Below are positions 1-8,665 of a stretch of DNA of 58,583 nt, piece by piece. Position numbers and translations under genes: made by a program. The DNA is from Akkermansia muciniphila (GTDB taxonomy: Bacteria > Pseudomonadota > Gammaproteobacteria > Burkholderiales > Burkholderiaceae_C): contig CALQKH020000018.1 in NCBI GenBank assembly GCA_943331105.2, forward strand, positions 1 through 58,583, in the 5' to 3' direction. Position 1 is the first letter of the stretch. Each line of letters starts with the position of its first letter. The notes beneath the pieces are model-generated. The model was not told the origin of the DNA. It did not search any database and was given only the letters and a program-made list of their open reading frames with translations.

Positions 1-108
1 GACCATAGCAAGTTGGTCCCACTCCTTCCCATCTCGAACAGGACCGTGAAACGACTTAGCGCCGATGATAGTGCGGATTCCCGTGTGAAAGTAGGACATC
101 GTCAGGCT
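1..108 (+). rRNA. rrf: 5S ribosomal RNA, 5' end missing
   Basis: The sequence matches the betaproteobacterial 5S rRNA consensus from about base 9 to its end, including the conserved loop GAACAGGACCGTGAAACGAC and the 3' closing strand GTCAGGC. The complementary 5' strand, about 8 bases, lies outside the window, so the window begins inside the last gene of an rRNA operon. Confidence 0.92.
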
Positions 109-119
109 TCTAACAGCCC

Positions 120-149
120 AAAACGCCTCACCATTCGGTGGGGCGTTTT
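120..149 (+). terminator. Rho-independent terminator of the rRNA operon
   Basis: A strong hairpin with arms AAAACGCCTCACC and GGTGGGGCGTTTT around an ATTC loop follows the 5S gene by about 12 bases and runs into a T-rich tail. Position and form fit the terminator of the rRNA operon. Confidence 0.85.
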
Positions 150-218
150 GCTTTGTGCAAAGCATTGATCATCCGCACAATTCTCCCCTCAGTTTCTTCT
201 CTACGGGTTACCCCCCGA

Positions 219-247
219 TTGACCAAAGCTTCGATTCGCTAAATACT
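219..247 (+). promoter_or_regulatory. Candidate sigma70 promoter of the aromatic-CoA operon
   Basis: TTGACC (219-224) and AATACT (242-247) are separated by 17 bases. They lie about 65 bases upstream of the first catabolic gene in an AT-rich gap after the rRNA terminator. The -35 matches the consensus at 5 of 6 bases and the -10 at 4 of 6. I see no clear MarR-type palindrome between it and the gene. Confidence 0.4.
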
Positions 248-310
248 TCAAGTCTAAAATATCTAGGCCTCAATTAATGGCTTGTTTGCCGTGGAGCAGA
301 GAGAACGACT

Positions 311-2644
311 ATGAAAATCGTGTGCATTGGCGGTGGTCCCTCGGGCCTGTATTTCGCGTTGCTGATGAAAAAACTCGGCCCCCACCACGACATCACCGTG
401 GTGGAACGCAATAAGCCTTACGACACCTTTGGTTGGGGTGTGGTTTTCTCGGACCAAACCTTGGCCAATATGTGGCAATGGGACAGTGAAACCGCAGGCG
501 AGATTGAGCAGGCTTTTAATCATTGGGACGACATTGAACTGCACATCAAAGACCAGGTGATACGCTCAGGGGGACATGGTTTTGTAGGCATTGGACGCAA
601 GAAGCTACTCAACATATTGCAGGTTCGCTGCGAACAGGTCGGTGTCAAGCTCATGTTTGAGCAAGATGTGAATTCAGATCTGGACTTTCCAGATGCGGAC
701 CTCATCATTGCCAGTGATGGCGTCAATTCCCGTGTGCGAAGTCGCACACCTGAGATTTTTAAACCCGACATCGTCACCCGACCAAACCGATTCATTTGGC
801 TTGGCACCAACAGACAGTACGACGCCTTCACATTTTTGTTCGAGAAGACCGAACACGGCTGGTTTCAGGCCCACGTCTACAAATTTGACAACCAAACATC
901 GACCTTCATCGTCGAGTGTCCTGAACACGTTTGGCTGGCGCACGGTCTGGACAAAGCCGACCAAGACACGTCAATAGTCTTCTGCGAAAAACTCTTTGCC
1001 AAGAATCTCCAGGGTGAAAAGTTGATGACCAACGCCCGCCATCTGCGAGGCTCTGCATGGCTGAACTTCCAGCGCATCAAGTGCAGCAACTGGTCCCACT
1101 TCAACGGCAACAGCCATGTGGTGCTGATGGGTGACGCGGTGCACACCGCCCACTTTGCAATTGGTTCGGGCACAAAACTGGCGCTCGAGGATGCCATCGA
1201 GTTGGTGCGCCAGTTCAAGTCACTGGGCGACACCGCAGACAGGATTCCCGAGGTGCTCAAGCAATACCAAGCCGTGCGTGAGATCGATGTCATCCGACTG
1301 CAAAACGCTGCTTGGAATGCGATGGAGTGGTTTGAGGTGTGCGGAGAGCGTTACTGCGACCAACTCGAACCCGAGCAGTTCATGTACTCCATGCTCACAC
1401 GCAGCCAGCGAATCAGCCATGAAAATTTACGCTTGAGAGACAAGACCTGGCTGGAAGGCTATGAGGCCTGGTTTGCGAGTCGCACGGCCAGGCCGGGAAT
1501 TCGTCCCCCCATGTTCACTCCATACACCTTGCGCTCGGTCACGCTCAAGAACCGCGTGGTGGTCTCGCCCATGGCGCAATACATGGCAGAGGACGGCCGC
1601 GTGGGCGACGACCACCTCGTGCACCTGGGTGCACGCGCCATGGGCGGCGCCGGGCTGGTCATGGTTGAGATGACCGCGCCAAGTGCTGAAGGCCGCATCA
1701 CTCATGGATGCCCAGGACTGTGGAACGATGCACAGACTGAAGATTTCAAACGCATCACCGACTGGGTGCATGCCAAGTCTGATGCCAAGATCGGCCTTCA
1801 GATCGGTCACGCCGGGCCCAAAGGCTCGACCTGCCGACCTTGGCAAGGCGCTGGCATGGACCAGCCTGTGCCCGCTGACGACAAAGAAGGCAACTGGCCG
1901 TTGATCGCCGCTTCGCCCATTCCCTATTTGCCGCATGGTGAGGTGCCCCGCGCCATGAACCGCGCCGACATGGACCGCGTCACGGCCGACTTTGTGACGT
2001 CCACGCAGCGCGCCGCGAAAGCTGGTTTCGACTGGCTCGAACTGCACTGCGCCCATGGCTATTTGCTGTCGAGCTTCATCAGCCCGCTCACCAACCAGCG
2101 CAGCGATGAGTTTGGTGGTTCGCTCGCCAATCGCCTGCGTTACCCCCTCGAGGTATTTGCAGCTGTGCGTGCTGCTTGGCCCAAGGACTTGCCGATGTCG
2201 GTACGCATCTCGGCGCACGACTGGGTCGAAGGCGGCATCACGCCGTCCGACGCGGTTTGGATCGCCCGTGCCTTCAAGGCCGCAGGTGCCGACATGATCG
2301 ACTGCTCTTCAGGCCAAGTCAGTGCCCAGCAAAAGCCCACCTACGGCCGCATGTACCAGACCCCGTTTGCCGACCGCATCCGTCAGGAAGCGGGCATCGC
2401 CACCATCGCGGTCGGAGCCATCTCTGAAGCCGATCACGTCAACAGCATCTTGGCCGCAGGCCGCGCCGACCTGTGTGCCGTGGCCCGCCCGCACCTGGCC
2501 AACCCGGCTTGGACGCTCACCGAAGCCGCGCGCATCGGCTTCAAAGACATCGCTTGGCCGCGTGCCTACGAGTCGGGTAAGCCTCAGCTCGAAGCCGGGT
2601 TTGCCCGTGAGCGTGCCATGCAAAGTGCAAGCAAGGGGGATTGA
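311..2644 (+). CDS. Bifunctional aromatic acyl-CoA monooxygenase / Old Yellow Enzyme reductase (2-aminobenzoyl-CoA monooxygenase/reductase type)
   Basis: This is a 777-residue fusion of two flavoproteins. Residues 1-390 form an FAD monooxygenase of the salicylyl-CoA 5-hydroxylase group, with the dinucleotide motif GGGPSG at 7-12 and the flavin-contacting GDAVH near 274. Residues about 395-765 are an Old Yellow Enzyme (NADH:flavin oxidoreductase) barrel with the [19 protein letters not shown] active-site segment near 577. In characterised relatives from Azoarcus evansii, such a fusion hydroxylates 2-aminobenzoyl-CoA at C5 and then reduces the ring. A CoA ligase and beta-oxidation enzymes downstream support this role. 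Salicylyl-CoA is the alternative substrate. It is the first gene of the operon; the SDR start codon follows after one base. Confidence 0.85.
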   Translation: MKIVCIGGGPSGLYFALLMKKLGPHHDITVVERNKPYDTFGWGVVFSDQTLANMWQWDSETAGEIEQAFNHWDDIELHIKDQVIRSGGHGFVGIGRKKLLNILQVRCEQVGVKLMFEQDVNSDLDFPDADLIIASDGVNSRVRSRTPEIFKPDIVTRPNRFIWLGTNRQYDAFTFLFEKTEHGWFQAHVYKFDNQTSTFIVECPEHVWLAHGLDKADQDTSIVFCEKLFAKNLQGEKLMTNARHLRGSAWLNFQRIKCSNWSHFNGNSHVVLMGDAVHTAHFAIGSGTKLALEDAIELVRQFKSLGDTADRIPEVLKQYQAVREIDVIRLQNAAWNAMEWFEVCGERYCDQLEPEQFMYSMLTRSQRISHENLRLRDKTWLEGYEAWFASRTARPGIRPPMFTPYTLRSVTLKNRVVVSPMAQYMAEDGRVGDDHLVHLGARAMGGAGLVMVEMTAPSAEGRITHGCPGLWNDAQTEDFKRITDWVHAKSDAKIGLQIGHAGPKGSTCRPWQGAGMDQPVPADDKEGNWPLIAASPIPYLPHGEVPRAMNRADMDRVTADFVTSTQRAAKAGFDWLELHCAHGYLLSSFISPLTNQRSDEFGGSLANRLRYPLEVFAAVRAAWPKDLPMSVRISAHDWVEGGITPSDAVWIARAFKAAGADMIDCSSGQVSAQQKPTYGRMYQTPFADRIRQEAGIATIAVGAISEADHVNSILAAGRADLCAVARPHLANPAWTLTEAARIGFKDIAWPRAYESGKPQLEAGFARERAMQSASKGD

Positions 2645-2645
2645 G

Positions 2646-3446
2646 GTGGCCCAAGAACTGCAAGAGCGACACGCCCTCATCACCGGCGCGGGTGCAGGTA
2701 TCGGTGCGGCCATAGCGCTGCAACTGGCTCAAGCGGGTTGCCGCCTCACGCTGTGTGGCCGCTCACAAGACAAACTGCAAGCCCAAGCCGAAGCCTTGCG
2801 TGCGCAAGCGCCCGACCTGGCGGTGCTGATCGCGCCCATGGATGTGGCCGATGCACACGCCGTGCAAATGGCGGTGCAGCAAGCACAGGCCCGTTTGGGT
2901 CCTGTCAACATCCTCGTCAACAACGCAGGCCAAGCCATCAGCCAGCCCTTTGCCAAGACCGATGCTGCGCTGTGGCAGCAGATGCTCAACGTCAACCTCA
3001 CGGGCACCTACCACTGCATTCAGGCGGTGTTGCCGGGCATGCTCGAAGCGGCCAAAGCAGGCACGCCAGGGCGCATCGTCAACATCGCCAGCACCGCAGG
3101 GCTCAAGGGCTATGCCTATGTCAGCGCGTATGTGGCGGCCAAGCACGGTGTGGTCGGACTGACCAAAGCTCTGGCCCTCGAATTGGCTCGCAAGGGCGTG
3201 ACCGTGAACGCCATTTGCCCCGGCTACACCGAGACCGACATCGTGCGCGAAGCTGTGCAAAACATTGTTGGTAAAACCGGCAAGAGCGAAGCCGAAGCGC
3301 GCCAGGCCTTGGCCTCAGGCAACCCGCAGCAGCGTCTGGTACTGCCGCAAGAAGTCGCGCAAAGCGTGTTGTGGCTGTGCGCAGCAGGCAGCGAAGCCAT
3401 CAACGGCCAAGCCATTGCGATTGACGGTGGAGAGTTGGCAGGATGA
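2646..3446 (+). CDS. SDR-family oxidoreductase (probable 3-hydroxyacyl-CoA dehydrogenase)
   Basis: This is a 266-residue classical short-chain dehydrogenase with cofactor motif TGAGAGIG (residues 13-20), NNAG, and catalytic triad Ser149-Tyr162-Lys166. I chose the GTG at 2646, one base after the upstream stop, because AAGGGGG sits 5-6 bases before it and the protein then has normal SDR length; longer reading frames run back into the upstream gene in another frame. From its place in the operon it probably oxidises a 3-hydroxyacyl-CoA formed after ring opening or hydration. Substrate and NAD/NADP preference are inference. Its stop overlaps the MarR start (ATGA). Confidence 0.85.
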   Translation: MAQELQERHALITGAGAGIGAAIALQLAQAGCRLTLCGRSQDKLQAQAEALRAQAPDLAVLIAPMDVADAHAVQMAVQQAQARLGPVNILVNNAGQAISQPFAKTDAALWQQMLNVNLTGTYHCIQAVLPGMLEAAKAGTPGRIVNIASTAGLKGYAYVSAYVAAKHGVVGLTKALALELARKGVTVNAICPGYTETDIVREAVQNIVGKTGKSEAEARQALASGNPQQRLVLPQEVAQSVLWLCAAGSEAINGQAIAIDGGELAG

Positions 3447-3931
3447 ACAGCATGTCAGACTTGGAAGTGCGCGCCCATGCCGACCACCACGCCTCGCTGC
3501 GCCTGTGGCTGCGTCTGCTGTCTTGCACCACCCGCATCGAAGACACCATCCGCCAACGCTTGCGCGAGCAGTTTGGCATCACGCTGCCGCGTTTTGACCT
3601 GATGGCGCAACTGGAGCGGGAGCCGCAAGGCTTGTCGATGAGCGAGCTGTCGCGCCGCATGATGGTCACAGGCGGTAACGTCACCAGCATCGTCGACCAG
3701 CTGGAAAAAGAACAACTGGTGCAGCGTCAGACGCAAGTCGGCGACCGCCGTTCTTTCACCGTCAGTTTGACCAGCGCCGGGCGCGAAGCTTTTGCCGCCA
3801 TGGCCATGGCCCACGAAAGCTGGGTGGTTGAACTGCTCTCGCCGCTGGAAGAGCCAGAACAAACACAGCTGCACCAACTGCTGGGCACCTTGAAGTCCGG
3901 CACACGCACCCATCAAAAGGAGAAGACATGA
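3443..3931 (+). CDS. MarR-family transcriptional regulator, in-operon
   Basis: This 162-residue MarR-type winged-helix regulator has the recognition helix around [21 protein letters not shown] and the wing with D-RRS ([12 protein letters not shown]). It overlaps both neighbours by four bases (ATGA), so it is co-transcribed with the pathway. MarR proteins embedded in aerobic aromatic-CoA operons usually repress them and are released by an aryl-CoA. That ligand is inferred here, not shown. Confidence 0.85.
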   Translation: MNSMSDLEVRAHADHHASLRLWLRLLSCTTRIEDTIRQRLREQFGITLPRFDLMAQLEREPQGLSMSELSRRMMVTGGNVTSIVDQLEKEQLVQRQTQVGDRRSFTVSLTSAGREAFAAMAMAHESWVVELLSPLEEPEQTQLHQLLGTLKSGTRTHQKEKT

Positions 3932-4788
3932 CCCAACGCTACCTGCCCGGTCAGGCGCATCAGCTGCCCCGCCACAACCAACCTTTGGCGGGCTATCAGC
4001 CTGAACATTTTTTGCTGGACGTCAAAGACGGTGTGGCCACGGTGAGCCTGAACCGTCCCGAGCGCAAGAACCCGCTGTCGTTTGACTCGTATGCTGAGCT
4101 GCGTGACTTCTTCCGCGCGCTGGTCTACGCACCCGATATTCACGCCGTGGTCATCACCGGGGCCGGGGGCAACTTCTGTTCTGGTGGCGATGTGCACGAA
4201 ATCATCGGCCCGCTCACCAAGCTCGACATGCCCGGCCTGCTGGCCTTCACCCGCATGACGGGCGACTTGGTCAAGGCCATGCGTGCCTGCCCGCAACCCA
4301 TCATTGCCGCCATTGACGGTGTGTGTGCCGGGGCGGGTGCCATTTTGGCCATGGCGTCAGACCTGCGCTATGGCACCGAGCGCAGCAAAACCTATTTCCT
4401 TTTCAACAAGGTCGGCTTGGCCGGTTGTGACATGGGTGCGTGCGCATTGCTGCCACGCATCATTGGTCAGGGCCGTGCGAGCGAGCTGCTGTTCACTGGG
4501 CGCGGCCTGGGCGCACTGGAAGCCGAGCGCTGGGGTTTTTACAATCGCGTGTGCGGCGCAGAAGAAGTGCTGATCGAGGCGCAAGCCATGGCCGCCCAGC
4601 TGGTAGCGGGCCCCACCTTTGCCAACGGCATGACCAAAAAGATGCTGCAGCAGGAATGGAACATGGGCGTGGACGAAGCCATCGAGGCCGAAGCCCAAGC
4701 GCAAGCCATCTGCATGGCCACCAACGATTTCCACCGGGCCTACCATGCCTTTGTGGCCAAGCAAACGCCCGTGTTTGAAGGGGACTGA
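3928..4788 (+). CDS. Enoyl-CoA hydratase/isomerase (crotonase) family protein
   Basis: This 286-residue crotonase-fold protein has the oxyanion-hole segments [11 protein letters not shown] (about residues 76-86) and [18 protein letters not shown] (about 132-149). It probably hydrates or opens an unsaturated alicyclic CoA intermediate of the anthranilate pathway. By eye, neither catalytic glutamate of rat crotonase (Glu144, Glu164) is in the equivalent place: the second region reads [16 protein letters not shown], with an aspartate. The precise reaction may therefore differ from simple enoyl-CoA hydration. It starts inside the MarR stop codon and ends 3 bases before the dehydrogenase gene. Confidence 0.8.
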   Translation: MTQRYLPGQAHQLPRHNQPLAGYQPEHFLLDVKDGVATVSLNRPERKNPLSFDSYAELRDFFRALVYAPDIHAVVITGAGGNFCSGGDVHEIIGPLTKLDMPGLLAFTRMTGDLVKAMRACPQPIIAAIDGVCAGAGAILAMASDLRYGTERSKTYFLFNKVGLAGCDMGACALLPRIIGQGRASELLFTGRGLGALEAERWGFYNRVCGAEEVLIEAQAMAAQLVAGPTFANGMTKKMLQQEWNMGVDEAIEAEAQAQAICMATNDFHRAYHAFVAKQTPVFEGD

Positions 4789-4791
4789 GCC

Positions 4792-5976
4792 ATGTCCGAA
4801 CACCCAGCCACTCATCCGCCAGAACTCGACTGGCCTTTCTTTGACAACAGCCACCGCGACTTCAAAGTCCGGCTGGATGCCTGGTGCAACGAGCATTTGG
4901 CTCACGCACACCACGACGAAAGCCGCGATGCGGTGGACGCCGAATGCATCCGCTTGGTGCGCCTGCTGGGCAGCGGCGGCTGGCTCAAGCACGCGGTGTC
5001 TGGCACGGCCTACGGTGCCGCATCGGATGTGATCGACACGCGCCAGCTGTGCCTGCTGCGCGAAACGCTGGCCTTTCACAACGGCTTGTCTGACTTCGCG
5101 TTTGCCATGCAGGGCCTAGGCACAGGGGCCATCAGCCTCTTGGGCACAGCCGATCAAAAGCAACGCTACCTGCCGCGTGTGGCTTCGGGGCAAGCCCTGT
5201 CTGCCTTTGCCTTGAGTGAACCCGATGCGGGCTCTGACGTGGCCGCCATGCAATGCAGCGCCACCGCCACGGCAGACGGCTATGTACTGAACGGCCGCAA
5301 GACTTGGATCAGCAACGGCGGCATTGCCGACTTTTATGTGGTGTTCGCACGCACGGGCGAAGCGCCGGGCGCACGCGGCATCTCAGCTTTCATTGTCGAT
5401 GCCGATACACCCGGCCTCTCCATTGAAGAGCGCATCGATGTGGTCGCGCCCCACCCGCTGGCCACGCTCAAGTTTGACAACTGCAAGGTCGCTGCCAACC
5501 AGCGCATTGGCGAAGCGGGCCAAGGCTTCAAGGTCGCTATGGCCACGCTCGATGTGTTCCGCACCTCGGTGGCCGCAGCCGCTTTGGGCTTTGGGCGACG
5601 TGCCCTGCATGAGTCCATCAGCTGGGCGCGTTCACGCAAGATGTTTGGCCAAAGCTTGGGCGACTTTCAGATCACCCAAACCAAGATCGCGCAAATGGCC
5701 ACGATGCTCGACGCGGCCACGCTCTTAACGTATCGCGCCGCTTGGCTGCGCGACCAGGGCGGACGCATCACCCGCGAAGCGGCCATGGCCAAGATGACCG
5801 CGACCGAAAACGCCCAGCAGATCATCGACATGGCGGTGCAGATGCACGGCGGCATGGGCGTCAAAAAAGGCGTGATGGTGGAGTCCCTGTACCGCGAGAT
5901 TCGGGCGCTGCGCATTTACGAAGGGGCCACCGAAGTGCAGCAGCTGATCATTGGCAAGGATGTGTTGAAAGGCTGA
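4792..5976 (+). CDS. Acyl-CoA dehydrogenase
   Basis: This 394-residue acyl-CoA dehydrogenase has the FAD/substrate segment [12 protein letters not shown], the TWISNGG motif, the C-terminal signature QMHGGMGV, and a terminal [11 protein letters not shown] carrying the usual catalytic glutamate near residue 377. It should introduce a 2,3-double bond into an acyl-CoA and pass electrons to ETF. No etfAB genes are near. Its place between the crotonase and the CoA ligase fits the beta-oxidation-like lower part of the aminobenzoyl-CoA pathway. Confidence 0.87.
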   Translation: MSEHPATHPPELDWPFFDNSHRDFKVRLDAWCNEHLAHAHHDESRDAVDAECIRLVRLLGSGGWLKHAVSGTAYGAASDVIDTRQLCLLRETLAFHNGLSDFAFAMQGLGTGAISLLGTADQKQRYLPRVASGQALSAFALSEPDAGSDVAAMQCSATATADGYVLNGRKTWISNGGIADFYVVFARTGEAPGARGISAFIVDADTPGLSIEERIDVVAPHPLATLKFDNCKVAANQRIGEAGQGFKVAMATLDVFRTSVAAAALGFGRRALHESISWARSRKMFGQSLGDFQITQTKIAQMATMLDAATLLTYRAAWLRDQGGRITREAAMAKMTATENAQQIIDMAVQMHGGMGVKKGVMVESLYREIRALRIYEGATEVQQLIIGKDVLKG

Positions 5977-5977
5977 T

Positions 5978-7657
5978 ATGAGCGACTGGAACAACCTGCT
6001 GCCCAGCAGCCACACCGATACCTTTGCGCGCGACCGCCTGCCCCCGCAGGGCCAATGGCCTGTGTTCCTGGCTGACTTGCCCGAGTTGAACTATCCAGAC
6101 CCACTGAACTGCGCCGTTGAACTGGTGGACCGGCATGTGCGCGAGGGACGAGGCGATCGCATCGCGCTGCATGGCGTGAGCGACTTCAATCAGGGTGGTG
6201 GCGACTTCAGCTGGACCTATGCGCAGTTGCAAGACAAGAGCCACCGCATTGCGCTGGTATTGACGCAGAACATGGGTCTGGTACCCGGCAACCGCGTTTT
6301 GCTGCGTGGCGGCAACAGCCCCATGATGGCGGCTTGCTTGCTGGGCGCGCTCAAGGCGGGCCTGGTGGTGGTGCCCACCATGCCGCTGCTGCGTGCGGGC
6401 GAGTTGGCACAGATCATTGACAAAGCCCAAGTTAGCGCCGCGCTTTGCGACAGCTTGTTGGTTGAGGATTTACAGCATTGCATGACGCCTGGCCATGCCA
6501 GCCACTCTGCCAGTCTGAAACAGCTGGTGCAGTTCCGCAGCGATGCCCTTGACGGCCTGGAGCAGCGCATGGCTCGGCAAAACGGCGCGTACACCCCGCA
6601 TCACACCAGCCGCGACGACGTGTGTCTGATCGCCTTTACCAGCGGCACCACGGGCAAGCCCAAAGGCACCATGCACTTCCACCGCGATGTGTTGGCCATG
6701 TGCGATTTGTTCCCGCGCCACATCTTGCAGATGAATGAGAGCGACGTGGTCTGCGGTACGCCGCCCATCGCCTTCACCTTCGGCTTGGGCGGTCTGCTGG
6801 CCTTTCCGCTGCGCCATGGCGCGAGCACCGTGCTGCTGGAAAAACAAACGCCCGAGACGCTGCTGCAGACCGTCGCGAAATACAAAGCCACCCAGTGCTA
6901 CACCGCACCCACCATGTACCGTCAGATGGCAGCGCTGGCTGGCCAGCACGATCTGAGCAGCTTGAAGCACCCCGTCTCGGCAGGCGAGGCCTTGCCCGAT
7001 GCGACCCGCCAATTGTGGAAGCAGGCCACGGGCATCGAGATGACCGACGGCATTGGCGGCACCGAAGTGATCCACATCTATATCTCGAGTGCGGGCGCGC
7101 AAGTGCGCCCCGGCAGCATCGGCCAGGTGGTGCCCGGCTATGTGGCGCAAATCGTGGGCGACGACATGCAGCCTGTGCAGCCCGGCACCGTGGGACGCCT
7201 GGCTGTGCGCGGCCCCACAGGCTGCAAATACCTGGCCGACCCGCGTCAGCAAGACTATGTGAAAGACGGCTGGAACCTGCCCGGCGACACCTTCGTCATG
7301 GACTTGGATGGGTACTTCAGCTACCAGGCCCGCAACGACGACATGATCATCTCGGCCGGCTACAACATCGCAGGCCCCGAGGTGGAAGGCGCTTTGCTGC
7401 AACACCCGGCCGTGGCCGAATGCGGCGTGGTCGGCATGCCCGACGAAGACCGCGGCCAGATCGTGCAGGCTTATGTGGTGCTCAAGCCCGGTCACGCGGG
7501 GGATGCGGCCATGGAAAAAGCCTTGCAAGAGCACGTCAAGCAAACCATCGCCCCGTTCAAGTACCCGCGCAAGGTGGTCTTTTTGGACGCCTTGCCCCGC
7601 ACCGAAACCGGCAAACTGCAGCGATTCAAGCTGCGTCAAATTTCAGTCAACAAATAA
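5978..7657 (+). CDS. Aromatic acid-CoA ligase (2-aminobenzoate/benzoate-CoA ligase family)
   Basis: This 559-residue adenylate-forming enzyme has the phosphate-binding loop TSGTTGKPKG from residue 221, DGIGGTEV, the hinge region YFSYQARNDDMI with ISAGYNI, and the C-terminal catalytic lysine Lys546 in ETGKLQ. The overall pattern is that of benzoate-CoA and 2-aminobenzoate-CoA ligases. Beside a monooxygenase/OYE fusion, anthranilate is the most likely substrate: ATP + acid + CoA give aryl-CoA, the entry step of the pathway. It begins one base after the dehydrogenase stop. Confidence 0.85.
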   Translation: MSDWNNLLPSSHTDTFARDRLPPQGQWPVFLADLPELNYPDPLNCAVELVDRHVREGRGDRIALHGVSDFNQGGGDFSWTYAQLQDKSHRIALVLTQNMGLVPGNRVLLRGGNSPMMAACLLGALKAGLVVVPTMPLLRAGELAQIIDKAQVSAALCDSLLVEDLQHCMTPGHASHSASLKQLVQFRSDALDGLEQRMARQNGAYTPHHTSRDDVCLIAFTSGTTGKPKGTMHFHRDVLAMCDLFPRHILQMNESDVVCGTPPIAFTFGLGGLLAFPLRHGASTVLLEKQTPETLLQTVAKYKATQCYTAPTMYRQMAALAGQHDLSSLKHPVSAGEALPDATRQLWKQATGIEMTDGIGGTEVIHIYISSAGAQVRPGSIGQVVPGYVAQIVGDDMQPVQPGTVGRLAVRGPTGCKYLADPRQQDYVKDGWNLPGDTFVMDLDGYFSYQARNDDMIISAGYNIAGPEVEGALLQHPAVAECGVVGMPDEDRGQIVQAYVVLKPGHAGDAAMEKALQEHVKQTIAPFKYPRKVVFLDALPRTETGKLQRFKLRQISVNK

Positions 7658-7663
7658 CTTTGC

Positions 7664-7687
7664 GGGACAGATCTTTAGCTCTGTCCC
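7664..7687 (+). other. Intergenic hairpin between ligase and Rid genes
   Basis: Perfect 8-base arms GGGACAGA and TCTGTCCC enclose an 8-base loop in the 49-base gap between the CoA-ligase stop and the Rid start. There is no T-run after it, so it is more likely an mRNA processing or partial attenuation element than a full terminator. Confidence 0.5.
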
Positions 7688-7706
7688 CAACTGATAAAGG
7701 ATAAGC

Positions 7707-8102
7707 ATGTTCAACGTCTTGCAACCCGAAGGCTGGGCACCCGCCAAAGGCTATGCCAATGGCATCGAAGCGCGTGGCCGCATGGTGTTCGTCGCGGGCA
7801 TGATCGGCTGGAACGGCCAGGCCCAGTTCGAGACCGACGACTTTGTGGCCCAGTGCCGCCAGGCCCTGCAAAACATCGTTGACACGCTGGCGTGCGCAGG
7901 CGCAGGCCCAGAGCACATGGCCCGTATGACCTGGTACGTCAAGGACAAGAAGGAATACTTGGCGCGAGGACGCGAGTTGGGCAAGGTCTATCAGGAAGTG
8001 ATTGGCAAGAACTACCCGGCCATGACGCTGGTGCAGGTGGCCGACTTGGTGGAAGACCGGGCTTTGGTTGAGATTGAAGTGACGGCTGTGGTGCCGGAGT
8101 GA
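7707..8102 (+). CDS. Rid-family (YjgF/YER057c/UK114) protein, atypical
   Basis: This 131-residue protein has the Rid fold signature, ending in LVEIEVTAV. Archetypal RidA hydrolyses reactive enamines and imines and needs an arginine (Arg105 in E. coli, in PARSCV). Here the equivalent segment is PAMTLV, with Met106 in that place, so it belongs to a Rid subgroup without the deaminase arginine. In this operon it may act on the 2-amino-ene or imine group of the aminated ring intermediate, but that is inference. GGATAA just before the ATG can serve as ribosome binding site. It is the last gene before the convergent MarR gene. Confidence 0.8.
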   Translation: MFNVLQPEGWAPAKGYANGIEARGRMVFVAGMIGWNGQAQFETDDFVAQCRQALQNIVDTLACAGAGPEHMARMTWYVKDKKEYLARGRELGKVYQEVIGKNYPAMTLVQVADLVEDRALVEIEVTAVVPE

Positions 8103-8108
8103 ACCTGT

Positions 8109-8582
8109 TTATCCCCGCATCGCAATCAAGCGCTCCAGAACCCGTTTGAGCTGGGCAGCGTCGATCACGCCGATGTCGGACATCACTTGCGCTTCGTGCG
8201 CGCGGGCTTGGGTCAACAGGGGTTTGACCTTGCGTTGACCGGCTGGGGTCAGGCTCACCAGTGACTGGCGTTTGTCGTGCGGGGCGTCAATGCGCTGCAC
8301 CCATCCGGCCTCGGCCATGCGCCCCACCAACTTGGTCACAGTGGGCTGTTTGGCCAGCACAATATCGGCCAACTCGCCCACACTCAAACTGTCCTTGCCC
8401 GACAGGCTGGCCATCACGCGCCACGCCATCAGGCTCAAACCGTTGGCCTCGACGACTGTATGAAATTCGCTTGAAATCAAATGGCTGGCGCGTGCCAACA
8501 AATAAGCCAAGTAATCGTCTACAAAACCACGGGGTGCTGACATGGGAGATTGTTCCAACAGGTGCATTGCGTTCAAAATCAC
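8109..8582 (-). CDS. MarR-family transcriptional regulator, divergent from the second operon
   Basis: This 157-residue MarR regulator has helix-turn-helix LSVGELADIVLAKQPTVTKLVGRM followed by the wing DAPHDKRQSLVSLT. The start is the GTG at 8582, preceded by AAGGTG; internal ATGs at 8567 and 8543 are alternatives. It is divergent from the NicX-like operon, with an 83-base gap holding a near-perfect 20-bp inverted repeat. It is therefore the likely repressor of that operon and of itself. It converges with the Rid gene. Confidence 0.82.
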   Translation of the reverse strand: MILNAMHLLEQSPMSAPRGFVDDYLAYLLARASHLISSEFHTVVEANGLSLMAWRVMASLSGKDSLSVGELADIVLAKQPTVTKLVGRMAEAGWVQRIDAPHDKRQSLVSLTPAGQRKVKPLLTQARAHEAQVMSDIGVIDAAQLKRVLERLIAMRG

Positions 8583-8590
8583 CCCTCACC

Positions 8591-8610
8591 TTACATGAAA
8601 ATTCATATAA
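8591..8610. promoter_or_regulatory. Candidate MarR operator (20-bp inverted repeat)
   Basis: Between the divergent MarR and NicX-like genes, the core ATGAA-AA-TTCAT (8595-8606) extends to arms TTACATGAAA / ATTCATATAA, complementary at 8 of 10 positions. Length and symmetry are typical of a MarR dimer site. It lies 8 bp before the MarR start codon and 55 bp before the dioxygenase ATG, and it contains a TATAAA-like hexamer at 8606-8611. Confidence 0.55.
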
Positions 8611-8665
8611 ACTGTTTTTCAAGGCCGTCAACAGGTTGCGTTGGGTGGCGTTTCAGGAGACAAGC

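Noticed and set aside
257..276. AAAATATCTAGG before the first catabolic gene, loosely like the TACCTAGGTA operator
   Set aside because: The flanking CGG/CCG and the second half-site are missing, so it is likely chance.
2322..2645. Upstream extension of the SDR gene
   Set aside because: It overlaps the monooxygenase/reductase gene in another frame; the SDR fold starts right after GTG 2646.
6470..7639. Long minus-strand frame (389 codons) opposite the CoA ligase
   Set aside because: Antisense shadow; the plus strand carries all ligase motifs.
8261..8665. Upstream extension of the NicX-like gene
   Set aside because: The added 135 codons overlap the divergent MarR gene and match nothing; ATG 8666 has a good ribosome binding site and starts the conserved region.
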